Assembly: GCF_015062615.1 (NCBI RefSeq)
Contig: NZ_SUUH01000007.1
Location: forward strand, 72,353 to 136,352
Direction of reading: 5' to 3'
From: Denitrobacterium detoxificans
GTDB taxonomy: Bacteria > Actinomycetota > Coriobacteriia > Coriobacteriales > Eggerthellaceae
Length of the DNA: 64,000 bases
The notes below the pieces were generated by a model. The model saw only the letters and a list, made by a program, of their open reading frames with translations, had not been told where the DNA came from and ran no database searches. The position numbers were made by a program, and so were the translations under genes. This document shows, in pieces, positions 36,832 through 45,030 of this stretch (the first letter of the stretch is position 1; every line of letters starts with the position of its first letter).

Positions 36832-38292
36832 CTAGTCGAGGGGCTGGAGGCCGTCGATGGCGAGCTTTTCGAAGAGCTCTTCGCGCGAATGGATGTCGAG
36901 CTTCTGGTAGATGTGCCTGATGTGCGCCTTGGCGGTGCCGTTTGCGATGAACAGCTCGCGCTCGATGATGCCCACGGTCTTGTGCTGTGCCAGCAGCAGG
37001 AGCACTTCCGACTCGCGCGTGGTGAGGCCGTATTCCGAGGCGAGCGAATGGCAGCGGTCGGCCACTTCCTGCTTCTGCACGATTTCGCGGGTGGCTGCCG
37101 TCTGGTCGAGGAACGTGGCGCCCCAGCGGCTGGAAAGGTCGCGTTCTGAAAGGAACACGAGGGTGCCGCCTAGCACAGCGCAGATGCCAATGGCACCCAC
37201 CACGTAGGTGCCGTCGATGGCACCCAGCGCGAAGGTGCCTGCTGCCCAGCTGAGCGTGCGTCCTAGGCACATGAGCAGGATGCGCACGCCGCGTTCGATG
37301 CCGAAGAGCCATACGGCTGAAACGCCGTAGCGGTAGCAAATATTGCTGCAGATGAGCATGATGAGGATGGACATGGCAGTGTAGCCGCCTGAAATGCATA
37401 GATTGGAAACCGCCGCACCCGAAAAGCCCAGAGAAGGAATGATCAGAAGCGCCACGATCATAAGGGGCAGGGCCATGCGGTAGATGATGTTGAAGTCGAA
37501 CTTGTCGCCCAGCATGAGTACGCCGCCGAATACCACGCACGCCACGATAACGGTACCGGGCGCGGAGTGCGGCCCGAAGAAACTGGAGTACAGGGGCTGT
37601 TCCAGCGTGCCATAAGCGAACGCGTAGAGCGCCATCATGAGCACGGCTTTCCAGGGTACGCTGAAGCGCACCCAGGTGGTGCTGGGAAGTTCGGCCTTCG
37701 GCAGCTGCCCAAACGAGCGGCGCACGAGCGTCAATGAGGTCAGGGGTAGAAGCATTGTGAGCGTGAACAGCCAGGGCAGCTTGAAGCCCTCGAAGATGTA
37801 GATGGTCAGGGCGCCCACGATGATGGAGGCGGAATAGTACATGGCCACGCGCAATGGGTTCAGGCAGCCGTAGAGTTCACTCCAGAGCAGGATGGTGAAA
37901 CCGATGCCTGCGCCACCCAGCAGCGCGCAGGGCAGGCCCAGAAGTGACGCGTATTCGGGCGCCCATATGGATGCGAACATGCCGCAGGTGGAAAGGGTGA
38001 GCATAACCGCGCTGGCTACGAATATGGGCTTGCGGCGGTACAGTGGCCCGATGCGCTTCGCCAGCAACATACATATGAGAAGCATGCCGCTTGTGGTGAA
38101 ATCGAACGTATCGCGTAGCGTGAACGTGGCGGCGGGGTAGTGCACGAAAGACCCCACGAAGACGATTTCGATCCACGCACGGTAAATGCCAAGCCCCAGA
38201 AATGTGAGGGGTATGGCGGGCAATCTATCGCGCCAGGTGCGTTTTCCACTCGGTTCATCGGTGCCGGTTACGGCAACGCATTCTTCAGACAT
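36832..38292 (-). CDS. Multi-membrane-segment LuxR-family regulator, module 2
   Basis: A 486-aa membrane transcription factor with the same plan as the module 1 regulator: about 12 hydrophobic helices, then a LuxR/GerE helix-turn-helix (GLTTRESEVLLLLAQHKTVG; NGTAKAHIRHIYQKLDIHS). The segment just after the N-terminus, LPAIPLTFLGLGIYRAWIEI, closely parallels the module 1 protein (VPLAFLGLALYRAWIEL), so the two are paralogues. Start choice is uncertain: 38292 follows AAAAGGA at very short spacing, while ATGs at 38340 and 38367 are alternatives. It is divergent from a Tat-exported flavin reductase, its likely target. Confidence 0.88.
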   Translation of the reverse strand: MSEECVAVTGTDEPSGKRTWRDRLPAIPLTFLGLGIYRAWIEIVFVGSFVHYPAATFTLRDTFDFTTSGMLLICMLLAKRIGPLYRRKPIFVASAVMLTLSTCGMFASIWAPEYASLLGLPCALLGGAGIGFTILLWSELYGCLNPLRVAMYYSASIIVGALTIYIFEGFKLPWLFTLTMLLPLTSLTLVRRSFGQLPKAELPSTTWVRFSVPWKAVLMMALYAFAYGTLEQPLYSSFFGPHSAPGTVIVACVVFGGVLMLGDKFDFNIIYRMALPLMIVALLIIPSLGFSGAAVSNLCISGGYTAMSILIMLICSNICYRYGVSAVWLFGIERGVRILLMCLGRTLSWAAGTFALGAIDGTYVVGAIGICAVLGGTLVFLSERDLSSRWGATFLDQTAATREIVQKQEVADRCHSLASEYGLTTRESEVLLLLAQHKTVGIIERELFIANGTAKAHIRHIYQKLDIHSREELFEKLAIDGLQPLD

Positions 38293-38617
38293 TCCTTTTC
38301 GATGCGCTTGTCGCGGCGCATCCTTCCTCCCACCCAGCATTTTAGCAAAGGTGAATGCCCTACGCACTTACTCTGTTTCCGCAGGTCGGTAGGGGGTTAT
38401 ATGAGGGGGTTAGAGAAATAACCCCGCAAAAAGGGTGCTTGGTCGATGCATGGAGGATATGTGAAGGCCTATGGTGCAGGAGTCGGCGGGACGCCAGCCT
38501 GCAGCCAGCGCTTCCGCCGACTCCCAAAAGCGGGCGGGAACCGCTTGGGGGAACGGCCGGCGGAAGGGCCGCCGGCGAGAGGGGCCCCGGGTAGGGGCAA
38601 TCCACAGGAGGGAAACT
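38293..38617. promoter_or_regulatory. Divergent control region of module 2
   Basis: 325 bp between the regulator and reductase genes. Tandem AGGGGGTTA at 38391-38399 and 38404-38412 (13-bp period) is followed by TAACCCC at 38419-38425, which pairs with the second copy. This mirrors the tandem GGGGTGATA of module 1. Closer to the reductase are two strong hairpins: GAGTCGGCGG/CCGCCGACTC (38480-38489 with 38514-38523) and GCCGGCGG/CCGCCGGC (38556-38576). They leave only the CAGGAGGG ribosome site before the ATG, so a structured mRNA leader is likely. Confidence 0.5.
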
Positions 38618-40228
38618 ATGAGTAACATTTCGAGGCGCGATCTGTTCAAGTTCGGCGGCGTGGCCGCGGCTTCCATGGCGGGCGCAAGCGCGCTTGCGGC
38701 ATGCTCTTCGCCCAAGGGCGCGAGCGAAAAGGCCGCCAGCACCAGCGCTACGGCCGATGGTCTGCCGAGCTTCTTCGCTTCTCCCGATCCCATCACCGAC
38801 ATTGCGGAAACCAAGGATTACGAGATCGTGGTCATCGGCGCTGGCGCCGCAGGCGTGCCCTGCGCGCTTTCCGCCTTCGAAAAGGGCGCCAAGGTCGCTC
38901 TGCTGCAGAAGGAGAAGACCGCTATCAGCCAGGGCAACACCTGCGACTCCATCGACATCGCGAACAGCGATCCGGCGGGCGTGCAGGCATGCATTTCGCT
39001 GACCACGCAGGACTGCTGCCATCGTACGCGTCGCGAGCAGGCCGAGCTGTGGGCCAATAACTCCTACGAGGCCCTGAAGTGGCTGTGGGACATTGCCCAG
39101 AAGGCCGGCGCTCAGACGGTGGACACCACCGCTAAGTGGACGAGCGCCATCAAGACCATCGATGGCTACAACGTGAACTACTTCGCGTTCGACTTCGGCC
39201 CCAAGCCCTACAACACCGGTAACGGCATGCGCGACGTGGCCAAGTACGCCGAAGACCAGGGCATGGAAATCTTCTACGAGACCCCGGCTCAGCAGCTGGT
39301 CGTGGAAAACGGCAAGGTCACGGGTGTCATCGCCAAGGCGGACGGCAAGTACGTGAAGTTCAACGCTTCCAAGGGCGTTGTAGTTGCCACCGGTGACTAC
39401 GAGAACGACGACGACATGATGGCCTATTACAATCCCGATATGGCCAATCTGTACCGCAAGGAGCAGAACAAGACCGGTGACGGCCAGAAGATGATGGTGT
39501 GGGCGGGTGCCCGCATGGAATCCGTGAACGGCTCCAAGGTCATCCACGACTTCGATGCCGGCCCGGGCTCCATGGCCGACATGCCGTTCCTGTGCGTGAA
39601 GAACGACGGCACCCGTTTCTGCAACGAGCAGCGCTCGAGCATGGCCGTTATGGGCAACTTCCTCACCAGCGAGGAAGACGCCGGCTGGTACACCCAGGTG
39701 TTCGACAGCGACTACATGACCGCCTGCGCTGAGTGGCCGGGCAAGCTGGTCGATCCCGAGGGCATGAAGGCTTACATGCCCGAAGAGAGCGGCGAGAAGA
39801 AGGGCGTGTACGAGAACCTCATCAACACGTACAAGGCCGACACCATCGAAGAGCTGGGCAACAAGCTGGGCCTGACCGATGTGAAGACCTTCGTGAAGAC
39901 GGTCGAGCGCTACAACGAGCTGGCCGCCAAGGGCGTCGACGAGGACATGGGCAAGGCCGCCAAGTGGCTTGCGCCGATTGCTACGCCTCCGTTCTACGGC
40001 ATCCATCGTCACGTGGGCGTTTCCACGGTCATCCATGGTGTGAACGTGAATGGCGAGATGCAGGTGCTCGACAAGGATGGCAATGTCATCGAGGGCCTGT
40101 ACGCCATCGGCAACTGCGCCGGCAACTTCTTCGGCAGCCCCGACTATCCCATGACGGTGCCTGGTCTTTCCCTGGGTCGTGCGCACACGCAGGGCTACGT
40201 GGTGGGTCGCGCTCTGGCCGACAAGTAG
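38618..40228 (+). CDS. Tat-exported lipoprotein FAD-dependent reductase (fumarate reductase-like), module 2
   Basis: A 536-aa FAD_binding_2 flavoprotein, clear paralogue of the module 1 enzyme. The N-terminus has SRRDLFKFGG (twin-arginine) and lipobox SALAAC. The FAD fold is YEIVVIGAGAAGVPCALSAF, the middle contains CDSIDIANSDP, and the C-terminal cofactor site is IEGLYAIGNCAGNFFGS. YGIHRHVGVSTV matches the YGIHRHVRMSAL segment of module 1, near the position of substrate-binding residues in fumarate reductases. There is no haem motif. ATG at 38618 follows CAGGAGGG. It probably reduces an organic acceptor outside the membrane using electrons from a membrane donor not encoded here. Confidence 0.9.
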   Translation: MSNISRRDLFKFGGVAAASMAGASALAACSSPKGASEKAASTSATADGLPSFFASPDPITDIAETKDYEIVVIGAGAAGVPCALSAFEKGAKVALLQKEKTAISQGNTCDSIDIANSDPAGVQACISLTTQDCCHRTRREQAELWANNSYEALKWLWDIAQKAGAQTVDTTAKWTSAIKTIDGYNVNYFAFDFGPKPYNTGNGMRDVAKYAEDQGMEIFYETPAQQLVVENGKVTGVIAKADGKYVKFNASKGVVVATGDYENDDDMMAYYNPDMANLYRKEQNKTGDGQKMMVWAGARMESVNGSKVIHDFDAGPGSMADMPFLCVKNDGTRFCNEQRSSMAVMGNFLTSEEDAGWYTQVFDSDYMTACAEWPGKLVDPEGMKAYMPEESGEKKGVYENLINTYKADTIEELGNKLGLTDVKTFVKTVERYNELAAKGVDEDMGKAAKWLAPIATPPFYGIHRHVGVSTVIHGVNVNGEMQVLDKDGNVIEGLYAIGNCAGNFFGSPDYPMTVPGLSLGRAHTQGYVVGRALADK

Positions 40229-40245
40229 TACGGAATCCTTCGGTT

Positions 40246-40376
40246 GGGGCGTCGTTTCCCTTACGCGCTTAGCGCGACGACGCCCCGCCTCCTCTGCGAT
40301 CTTCCCTTGTCGCCCGCGTTATTACCCTCCCACGCGGGCGACGTTTGGTGTGTGGGGCGGCCGTTTCGGTCGTCCC
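40246..40376. terminator. Three hairpins between converging reductase and mnmA genes
   Basis: GGGGCGTCGT/ACGACGCCCC (40246-40286), GTCGCCCGCGT/ACGCGGGCGAC (40309-40342) and GGGGCGGCCG/CGGTCGTCCC (40354-40376, followed by GCTTTGTG). Together they probably act as a bidirectional terminator. Confidence 0.65.
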
Positions 40377-40405
40377 GCTTTGTGTTGTATGGGGGTGGTT
40401 GGCGG

Positions 40406-41494
40406 TTAGCGGGCGATTCCTCCGCCTAGGCAGATGTCGTCATCGTAGAGCACCACGGATTGGCCAGCAGCCACGCGTTCGTGCTCTTCCTCGAACGTGA
40501 AGGTGGCCTCGCTGTCGTGCGCTTGCAGATTGCCCCAGGCCAGCTGGCCGGTATGACGGGTGCGTGCAAGATAGCGGCCGGGTGCGGGGGCGCTGCTGGC
40601 CACCCAAGACGTGCGGTCGAGGGCGACCTCGCGCTCGCCGCGTTCCAGCGATTCCTTGCTTTCGCTTACCAGCACTACGTTCGCATCCATGTCCTTGCCC
40701 ACGACGTACCAGGGTCCTCCGGAAAGGTTCAGGCCCTTGCGCTGGCCCAACGTGTAATAGATAGCTCCTTCGTGCGCGCCCAGCTTCTTTCCCGTTTCGG
40801 CATGGATGATGTCGCCGGGCTTCGTTTCCACGTACATGCGCAGGAAATGACGGATGCTTGCTTCGCCCACAAAGCAGATGCCCTGGCTGTCGGGCTTGTT
40901 CGCGCTGGGCAGGTCCCTTTCGGCTGCCAGTTCGCGCACCTGGGGCTTCGTGAAGTTGCCCAAGGGGAAGATCGTGCGATCGATGGCGTGCTGCGTCATG
41001 CGGTAGAGGAAGTACGTCTGGTCCTTGTGCGCATCGGCGGCGCGCAGCAAGTGGCGGTCGGGCTGCGGCAAGGCGAGCGTATGTGAGCCTTCGAGGGTGT
41101 TCCATTCGGTGCGCGCGTAGTGTCCCGTGGCGATGAAGTCGAAGTTCTCCTCTTCGGCTGCCTGCAGGAAGAGCCCGAATTTCACATCCTGGTTGCACAT
41201 GACATCAGGGTTGGGCGTACGACCTGCGGCGTATTCCGCCACCATGTAGTCCACCACGTCGCGCTTGTACGCTTCCTGGAAGTCGTAGACGCGAAAGTCG
41301 ATGCCCAGCCGCACGGCCGTGCGCTTCGCGAAAGCCAGGTCGTCGGCCCAAGGGCAACGAGCGCCCGGTACGTCGAGCGTCCAGTTCTTCATGTAAGCGC
41401 CGGTGACGTTGAATCCGGCTTCCAGAAGCAGGGCTGCGGAAACGCTGGAATCAACGCCGCCGCTCATGCCCACGAGTACGCTTGGCTTGCTCAT
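40406..41494 (-). CDS. mnmA: tRNA-specific 2-thiouridylase
   Basis: A 362-aa enzyme that makes 2-thiouridine at wobble position 34 of tRNA Lys, Glu and Gln. The PP-loop ATP site is VGMSGGVDSSVSAALLLEAG, the first catalytic Cys is in NPDVMCNQDVKFG, the second in SQGICFVGEAS, and FNVTGAYMKNW is the usual early motif. Its ATG overlaps the stop of the upstream cysteine desulfurase gene (ATGA), so the two are translationally coupled. The pairing of sulfur donor and thiouridylase matches the YrvO-MnmA type seen in Gram-positives that lack the Tus relay. Confidence 0.96.
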   Translation of the reverse strand: MSKPSVLVGMSGGVDSSVSAALLLEAGFNVTGAYMKNWTLDVPGARCPWADDLAFAKRTAVRLGIDFRVYDFQEAYKRDVVDYMVAEYAAGRTPNPDVMCNQDVKFGLFLQAAEEENFDFIATGHYARTEWNTLEGSHTLALPQPDRHLLRAADAHKDQTYFLYRMTQHAIDRTIFPLGNFTKPQVRELAAERDLPSANKPDSQGICFVGEASIRHFLRMYVETKPGDIIHAETGKKLGAHEGAIYYTLGQRKGLNLSGGPWYVVGKDMDANVVLVSESKESLERGEREVALDRTSWVASSAPAPGRYLARTRHTGQLAWGNLQAHDSEATFTFEEEHERVAAGQSVVLYDDDICLGGGIAR

Positions 41495-42669
41495 CGGGCC
41501 ATCCTCTCGTATTCGCTGTGGATGGCCGCGGAAATAAGCTGGGCTGCCACGACGGTGTTCTCGCGCGTGGACAGATGCCCCAGTGTAAGGCGCAGGCTGC
41601 CATCGGCCAGCTGCGGGTCCATGCCGATGGCTTCGAGCACGTGGCTGCGCGTGTCCTTGTTCGCCGCACACGCCGCGCCCGTGCCTACGAGCACGTTCTT
41701 CTCTTCCAGCAGGAACACGATGCGCTCGGCGTCGATGCCGGGGAACGAGATATGCAGGTGCCCGGGAAGGCGGTGCTTCTTGTGGCCCGACACCACGGCC
41801 TGCGGAAACTCGCGCGTGAGGTAGCGCTGCAGCCCGTCGCGCAGCACTTGTAGGCGTTCGGCCTCGAACTTGCGGTCCTCTACGGCCAGCGTGAGCGCGC
41901 GGGCGAACCCGACGGCGCCGGCAACGTTTTCGGTACCCGAACGCAGGTTGCGTTCCTGGCCGCCGCCGTGCACGAGGGCGTGCAGGATCACGTCGGGCTG
42001 CGCCCACAGCAGGCCCACCTGCTTGGGGCCGTAGATCTTGCCGGCGTTGCAGGTGAGCATGTCGACGCCCAGGCTGCTGATGTTTATGTTCGTTTGCCCT
42101 GCTCCCTGGCTTGCGTCGCAGTGCAGGAACAGGGGAGTGTCGTCGCCGGCTTGCAGGCGGCGCAGACGTTCGGCGCGCACGATTTCGGCGATGGTGCGAA
42201 TAGGCTGGATGGTGCCCAGCTCGTTGTTGGCGAGACCCACGCTGATCAGGCGCGTTGTAGGCTTGATGGCGGCTTCGATTTCCGCGGGAAGCACGCGACC
42301 CGTGGGCGTTACGCCAACTAGGGTGTGGTCGTGAGCCTTTGCGCTGGCAAGAACGCTTGCGTGTTCGATGGCGGTGGTGATGACGTGGGCGTCGCTGGGG
42401 GTTCCATCGGGGTTGTCCAGGCAGGTGAATGCCAGGTTGATGGATTCGGTGGCGCCCGCCGTGATGATGATGTCGGCGGGTTTGCCGCCGATGGCGTGTG
42501 CCAGGTCGGCGCGAGCTTGCTCGTATGCGCTGCGCACGGAAACAGCTGGCGCATAGGGGCTGCTCGGGTTGAAGAACAGCTCGGTCTCGAAGGGGGCCAT
42601 GGCGGCGCGCACGCGCGGGTCCATTGGCGTGGCGGCGGCGTGGTCCAGGTAGATTATCTGCTGAGGCAT
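41491..42669 (-). CDS. Cysteine desulfurase (NifS/IscS family), partner of MnmA
   Basis: A 392-aa PLP enzyme that takes sulfur from cysteine as a persulfide. The N-terminus IIYLDHAAATPMDPRVRAAM is typical. The PLP region shows ITAGATESINLAF, HCDASQGAG and the Schiff-base lysine in NAGKIYGPKQVG. The mobile-loop catalytic Cys is in VGTGAACAANKD. RSGTENVAGAVGFA is conserved. The 3' end overlaps mnmA by 4 nt, which points to a dedicated sulfur donor for tRNA thiolation (YrvO-like) rather than general Fe-S assembly. No iscU/sufU follows. Confidence 0.93.
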   Translation of the reverse strand: MPQQIIYLDHAAATPMDPRVRAAMAPFETELFFNPSSPYAPAVSVRSAYEQARADLAHAIGGKPADIIITAGATESINLAFTCLDNPDGTPSDAHVITTAIEHASVLASAKAHDHTLVGVTPTGRVLPAEIEAAIKPTTRLISVGLANNELGTIQPIRTIAEIVRAERLRRLQAGDDTPLFLHCDASQGAGQTNINISSLGVDMLTCNAGKIYGPKQVGLLWAQPDVILHALVHGGGQERNLRSGTENVAGAVGFARALTLAVEDRKFEAERLQVLRDGLQRYLTREFPQAVVSGHKKHRLPGHLHISFPGIDAERIVFLLEEKNVLVGTGAACAANKDTRSHVLEAIGMDPQLADGSLRLTLGHLSTRENTVVAAQLISAAIHSEYERMAR

Positions 42670-43151
42670 GCGTCCTCGTGTTCTCGTGATTGCGAAAAGG
42701 TATTCGAACTATACCCTATGAATGCGGTGAGGGCGTGGAGACGCGCACGCGCAACGCGCGCTATAGGGGCGGGTTGATATCCTGGTGCGCGTTTCGTGCG
42801 ATTTGATGTTGCGCGAACGCCCCAATATGTGGGTTCCATTTAGAGGTGGAGCACAAGCGGGGAACGGAATCGTGTGCAATATACGGAAAAATGGTTCAAC
42901 GGGCGTATGCTCGTATTGCACTTCGTGCATCAGGGAACTACACTACAAAAGTTCGCTTTCAGAAGCCCCGTACAGCAGTGCGAATGCGGAACGAAACGGA
43001 AGGTCGTCCAGGGCCGGAAATTCGTGTTCGGAGTAGGATCCCGACATCCGTGTGTGCCTGCACTTTTGGAAAACGACACCCCTTGGGTTCGTTTGCGGCT
43101 AAGCTTCAGAAGCCGTTTGCGAGCACAAGGAACGTAATTGGAGGAAACAGA
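42670..43151 (+). promoter_or_regulatory. Leader region of rplM-rpsI with candidate promoter
   Basis: 482 bp without a supported gene between divergent genes. A candidate promoter is TTGCAC at 42916-42921 and TACACT at 42939-42944, with a 17-bp spacer. This would give a leader of about 200 nt before the GTG of rplM. Reading frames continue through the leader but show no ribosomal protein similarity upstream of 43152. An autoregulatory L13 leader is possible, but I see no convincing known motif. Confidence 0.4.
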
Positions 43152-43586
43152 GTGAAGACGTATTACGCCAAGCCCAACGAAGTTGAGCGTGAGTGGGTCT
43201 TGATCGACGCTGAGGACCAGGTTCTCGGCCGCGTTGCCACCAAGGCTGCCACCATTCTCAAGGGCAAGAACAAGCCTCAGTACACCCCGCATGTCGACAC
43301 CGGTGACTTCGTGATCATCGTGAACGCCGACAAGATTCGTCTGACCGGCACCAAGGCCGCTCAGAAGGAGTACTTCCGTCACACGGGTCATCCGGGTGGT
43401 CTGAAGAGCGAAACGTTCGCCGAGGCCATGCAGAAGCACCCCGAGCGCGTTATCGAGCATGCTGTTAAGGGTATGCTCCCCAAGAACACGCTGGGTCGCG
43501 CCATGGGCATGAAGCTCAAGGTTTACGCTGGTCCCGAACATCCGCATATGGCTCAGAAGCCCCGTCAGATTAGCTTGGAGGATTAA
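43152..43586 (+). CDS. rplM: 50S ribosomal protein L13
   Basis: A 144-aa large-subunit protein, an early assembly component binding 23S rRNA. Start is the GTG at 43152 (MKTYYAKPNEVEREWVLIDA) with GGAGGA 8 nt upstream; a longer open frame before it is leader. Conserved motifs are VLGRVATKAATILKGKNKPQ, DFVIIVNADKIRLTGTKAAQ and GMLPKNTLGRAMGMKLKVYA. rpsI begins 3 nt after its stop, the usual L13-S9 pair. Confidence 0.98.
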   Translation: MKTYYAKPNEVEREWVLIDAEDQVLGRVATKAATILKGKNKPQYTPHVDTGDFVIIVNADKIRLTGTKAAQKEYFRHTGHPGGLKSETFAEAMQKHPERVIEHAVKGMLPKNTLGRAMGMKLKVYAGPEHPHMAQKPRQISLED

Positions 43587-43589
43587 CCA

Positions 43590-43982
43590 ATGGCAGGTGA
43601 AGCAATGTATTACGGCACCGGCCGTAGGAAGAATGCCGTCGCTCGCGTTCGCCTGGTGCCCGGCACCGGCAAGATCACGGTGAATGGCAAGGACGCCGCT
43701 GTCTACTTCGGTCGTCAGCAGCTGGTCGATTACGCGGCCGCTCCTTTCAAGGTTACCGATACCGTTGAGCACTTCGATGTTATCGCCCTGTGCAACGGCG
43801 GTGGCATTTCTGGTCAGGCCGGCGCTCTGCGTCACGGCATTTCCCGCGCCCTGCTCGAAGCTGGCGAATATCGCGCCGAGCTCAAGAAGGCTGGCTTCCT
43901 GACGCGCGACAGCCGTATGGTTGAGCGTAAGAAGTACGGTCTGAAGAAGGCTCGTAAGCGCCCGCAGTTCAGCAAGCGCTAG
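43590..43982 (+). CDS. rpsI: 30S ribosomal protein S9
   Basis: A 130-aa small-subunit protein whose C-terminal tail contacts P-site tRNA. Motifs are YYGTGRRKNAVARVRLVPGT, GGGISGQAGALRHGISRALL and the basic tail KYGLKKARKRPQFSKR. Its ribosome site GGAGGA lies inside the end of rplM. A long structured hairpin and terminators follow. Confidence 0.98.
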   Translation: MAGEAMYYGTGRRKNAVARVRLVPGTGKITVNGKDAAVYFGRQQLVDYAAAPFKVTDTVEHFDVIALCNGGGISGQAGALRHGISRALLEAGEYRAELKKAGFLTRDSRMVERKKYGLKKARKRPQFSKR

Positions 43983-44070
43983 TTCTGGTGGCACGGGAGG
44001 CCCTTGTGCGAACCGCTGCGTTGGCCTAAGCCAACTTGGGTTCGCGGCGGGCCTCCCGCACTCACCAGAA
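43983..44070 (+). other. 88-nt rod-like hairpin after rpsI
   Basis: Beginning 1 nt after the rpsI stop: TTCTGGTG with CACCAGAA (8 bp), CGGGAGGCCC with GGGCCTCCCG (10 bp), GCGAACC with GGTTCGC (7 bp), and TTGGC with GCCAA (5 bp) around a CTAA loop, separated by small internal loops. No T run follows directly. It may stabilise the ribosomal mRNA, be a processing site, or be a small RNA. Confidence 0.65.
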
Positions 44071-44073
44071 TCG

Positions 44074-44103
44074 AATGCCCTGGCATGTGCTGGGGCATTT
44101 TTT
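44074..44103 (+). terminator. Intrinsic terminator of rplM-rpsI
   Basis: AATGCCC pairs with GGGCATT, followed by six T in all. Confidence 0.8.
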
Positions 44104-44128
44104 GTTGGGGCGTTGTTTTGTCCCGCTT

Positions 44129-44160
44129 GAAGCCCTGGCGTTTGCCAGGGCTTCTTTGCG
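44129..44160 (+). terminator. Second terminator hairpin after rpsI
   Basis: GAAGCCCTGGC-GTTT-GCCAGGGCTTC is a perfect 11-bp hairpin followed by TTTGCGTTT. It could also serve the converging antitoxin gene. Confidence 0.75.
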
Positions 44161-44178
44161 TTTGGGGTTGGCGTATTG

Positions 44179-44418
44179 CTAGAAGAGTGAACGGGTTATT
44201 TCGGTGCCTGCCCAGCCGTTTTCTTCGCCGGATTTGCGGCCGGCTTCTAGTTCGGCGAGTAGGCGTCCTTCGGCTGCGAGTTTGTCGTAGTCTTCCATGC
44301 TAAGAATGGCGTATTTGCCATGGCCATTCTTCGTGAGAAAGACTGGCTCACCAGGCGCGACTTCATCGAGCACTTCCGTGTAGCTTCGAAGGGAGGATAC
44401 GGGCAGTATTGCAGGCAT
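44179..44418 (-). CDS. Orphan Phd/YefM-family antitoxin
   Basis: A 79-aa antitoxin of a type II toxin-antitoxin system. The N-terminal DNA-binding fold is recognisable (MPAILPVSSLRSYTEVLDEV, then EPVFLTKNGHGKYAILSMEDYDKL). The C-terminal tail would normally thread through a RelE/ParE toxin. No toxin gene follows; the gene converges with rpsI. It is therefore solitary or a remnant. GAGGAG precedes the ATG and a palindromic operator overlaps its promoter, so it probably still represses itself. Confidence 0.88.
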   Translation of the reverse strand: MPAILPVSSLRSYTEVLDEVAPGEPVFLTKNGHGKYAILSMEDYDKLAAEGRLLAELEAGRKSGEENGWAGTEITRSLF

Positions 44419-44430
44419 GGTGACTCCTCT

Positions 44431-44460
44431 GCTGTAAAACTTGTATGATAATATTACAGC
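44431..44460 (-). promoter_or_regulatory. Palindromic operator/promoter of the orphan antitoxin
   Basis: GCTGTAA (44431-44437) and TTACAGC (44454-44460) are inverted arms around an AT-rich centre that contains TATTAT/TATCAT-type -10 candidates. This is typical of antitoxin autoregulation. Confidence 0.6.
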
Positions 44461-44609
44461 ACTTCGGTCAGCATGATTTGGTTTGTTATCGTTACGTTCT
44501 GCTTTTCGCCAGGCAATCCCTCGTTTGCTACGGTGCAGAAGGTTATGAATGCATTGGGGTATACGTTCAGTGTGGTTAAGCTTGCCTAACTTTAGCGGTA
44601 TCGTCTAGG

Positions 44610-45030
44610 TGCACCGACTACTCCGAGGGCATGTTGCGGCAGGTGCGTAAGAAGTGCGCTTCCCTTGGCAACGTTACGATTGAAGCGGCGAACATCCTTC
44701 AGCTGCCGTATCCTGAAGACTCGTTCGACAAGGTCATCGCGGGCAATGTCATCCATCTGCTCGACGACCCGCTTGCCGCCCTCGGCGAGCTCGATCGCGT
44801 ATGCAAGCCGGGCGGTGCGATCATCGTTCCCACGTACATAAATAAGAACGCGAAGGGCGACGACGGGGCGTTCTCGAAGGCCGTGGGGAAGGCGGGCGCA
44901 GATTTCAAGCGCCAGTTTTACCTCCGATTCGTATCGTCGTTTCTTCGAGGATGCTGGGTACCCCAGCGTCTCGTGCATCTTCATTTCGGGGCGCGTGCCC
45001 TGTGCCCTTGCGGTTATGCGGAAGCAGTAG
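44610..45030 (+). pseudogene. SAM-dependent methyltransferase remnant
   Basis: A fragment of a class I (UbiE-like) methyltransferase. It enters after motif I at CTDYSEGMLRQVRKKC, continues through NILQLPYPEDSFDKVIAGNV (motif II/III) and LDRVCKPGGAIIVPTYINKN, then loses frame around 44915-44930. The family-typical C-terminus continues in another frame (SYRRFFEDAGYPSVSCIF, ISGRVPCALAVMRKQ) to the stop at 45028-45030. The N-terminus with the glycine-rich cofactor loop is missing and no ribosome site is present. Two independent lesions make it a pseudogene. Confidence 0.82.

Noticed and set aside
42670..43151. Known L13 autoregulatory leader or an upstream small gene before rplM
   Set aside because: I could not identify the described L13 leader fold, and reading frames in the leader have no family signal.
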